A DNA stretch of 64,000 nt from Azorinus chamasolen. Its lineage: Eukaryota > Mollusca > Bivalvia > Cardiida > Solecurtidae. Below, one piece after another: positions 63,089-64,000 of this stretch. Made by a program: the position numbers and the translations under genes. The notes under the pieces were generated by a model. That model had not been told where the DNA came from. It did not search any database and saw nothing but the letters and a program-made list of their open reading frames with translations. Each line of letters opens with the position of its first letter. The stretch's first letter is position 1. The stretch spans positions 66,126,269-66,190,268 of the forward strand of contig OY755237.1 in the NCBI GenBank assembly GCA_963576725.1, written 5' to 3'.

Positions 63089-64000
63089 GTGCACGGAAGG
63101 TTTAACTTAGGCAAATAGTGCAGACCCAGATCAAACTGATCCTTCAGGAGCAGTTTGATCAGGGTCTACACTATTTGCTACTATGACAGTTAAATATATA
63201 GTTATCAAAATGGTGCTAAATTGGCTTATTCATACATGTGTATGAAGTGCGACTATTTGGGATAAGAAAGGTACACACTTTTCATATAGGTCTGTATTTC
63301 ATGGGCATAAATTTTAAATGTTTGTCTTCTGTGCGAAAGTTACTGTTCGTTTTATTTTATAAGTTTGAAAACAAAACAACTCGGGGTTTTAACATTGGAT
63401 TCAGGGAATAAATAATAATAAAACATATGACAATAAAAGCTCTCTGCGACGATTTCTACAAAGGTTTTAGTAGGCAGGCGATACACGTAACTGAATAGCG
63501 TATGAAAGCATGCAGCCCGTTCCAATGGTAGCTTTCTGCTGCATTTTCCTTTTGCATTACAATAGAACCTGTACTAAGCGGTCATTCATTTATTGAACGT
63601 AGGAGACTTAAAAAGCAGGTGGTTGTTTAATACAGAGCAAAATTAATGCAGAAAGTTCCTATAGAAGTATTCTGCCTTACTTTTGATATGAATTAAGCTA
63701 CCACCTGCCTTAGAGAACAATAGTTAGACCTCTTTTTGATGGCCGCTTAATACAGGCTATACTGTAGATATCTACTATACTTTAAGACAGCCATACTTTA
63801 TACAGTAAACCCCTTTAATGCAACCACCACAAACTCTAATACTAAAACTCTAAAACTAAGTCGTGGAGGGCGTACGTTTTGCAGAAAGATTGTGTCCAAA
63901 ATTAAGCAACAACCTGCTCTAAAAGACGCAAATGTCTATTCACTATGTGATATCTTTGGAAGGTTTCCATAGAATAATAAATACATCAAGGTCCATGCTT
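63089..64000 (+). repeat. Right copy of the ~0.9-kb duplication
   Basis: It matches 61670-62580 with few substitutions and short indels, including the family F hairpin at 63111-63178. It reaches the end of the window inside GGTCCATGCTT, so the copy probably continues into another family H element. Confidence 0.9.

Overview
This is a 64 kb, AT-rich stretch of an animal genome, and I find no convincing host gene in it. Two things point to a bivalve mollusc, probably a clam. One is a Naiad-type Penelope-like retroelement whose in-frame UGA codons look like selenocysteine codons; as I recall, this was reported for clams and spiders (Craig et al. 2021). The other is the overall mix of palindromic MITEs, mariners, LINE fragments and long microsatellites. 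The species cannot be named from this sequence.

Centrepiece (10.6-14.0 kb, + strand): a Naiad retroelement with an N-terminal GIY-YIG endonuclease, a CxC-type linker and a C-terminal reverse transcriptase. One frame is open for about 946 codons and is broken only by three TGA codons (10688, 11552, 11966). At least two, probably all three, sit where relatives carry cysteine. A structure that fits a type II SECIS starts on the stop codon (13436-13500). I read this as a potentially functional multi-selenocysteine retroelement rather than a pseudogene.

Other autonomous or once-autonomous elements: a decayed canonical Penelope fragment with C-terminal GIY-YIG and a hammerhead-like motif (20.56-21.66 kb, - strand); LINE reverse-transcriptase remnants (38.8-39.8 kb and 40.3-44.1 kb, - strand); and two DD34D mariners inserted into the second LINE, one intact (40526-41863, - strand) and one broken (42196-43530, + strand). 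A 5.2 kb foldback-like element (29283-34458) has arms built of ~352-bp tandem repeats in inverted orientation.

MITE carpet: about 90 copies or fragments of palindromic elements fill most of the rest. Labels used below are mine. TTAA-flanked, piggyBac-like families begin CCC: A (hairpin AAACAGAGTAGACCC..., ~240 bp), B (~250 bp, CCCTTCGCTTGCT ends), C (~230 bp, CCCATTCCCTCAT ends), D (~205 bp, hairpin TTGGATCCAGATGAGACG) and E (~213 bp). F has only its hairpin recognised. TA-flanked, pogo/Tigger-like palindromes of ~204 bp begin CAGTA: G1 (ACCTCTCTATAACG), G2 (ACCCCGCTAATGCG), G3 (CCCCTTTAAACCGG) and G4 (ATCTCGATTATTCG). H is a palindrome with CCAAT-box arms (GGTCCATGCTTATAAA ends). I is a hairpin family around GTGACCATTCTTTAGAA. 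For A-E the strand is set so that + has the hairpin near the left end. Tandem repeats, microsatellites, a tRNA-derived SINE and a recent ~0.9 kb duplication at the right end (61.67/63.09 kb) complete the window. All calls are by eye from the sequence.
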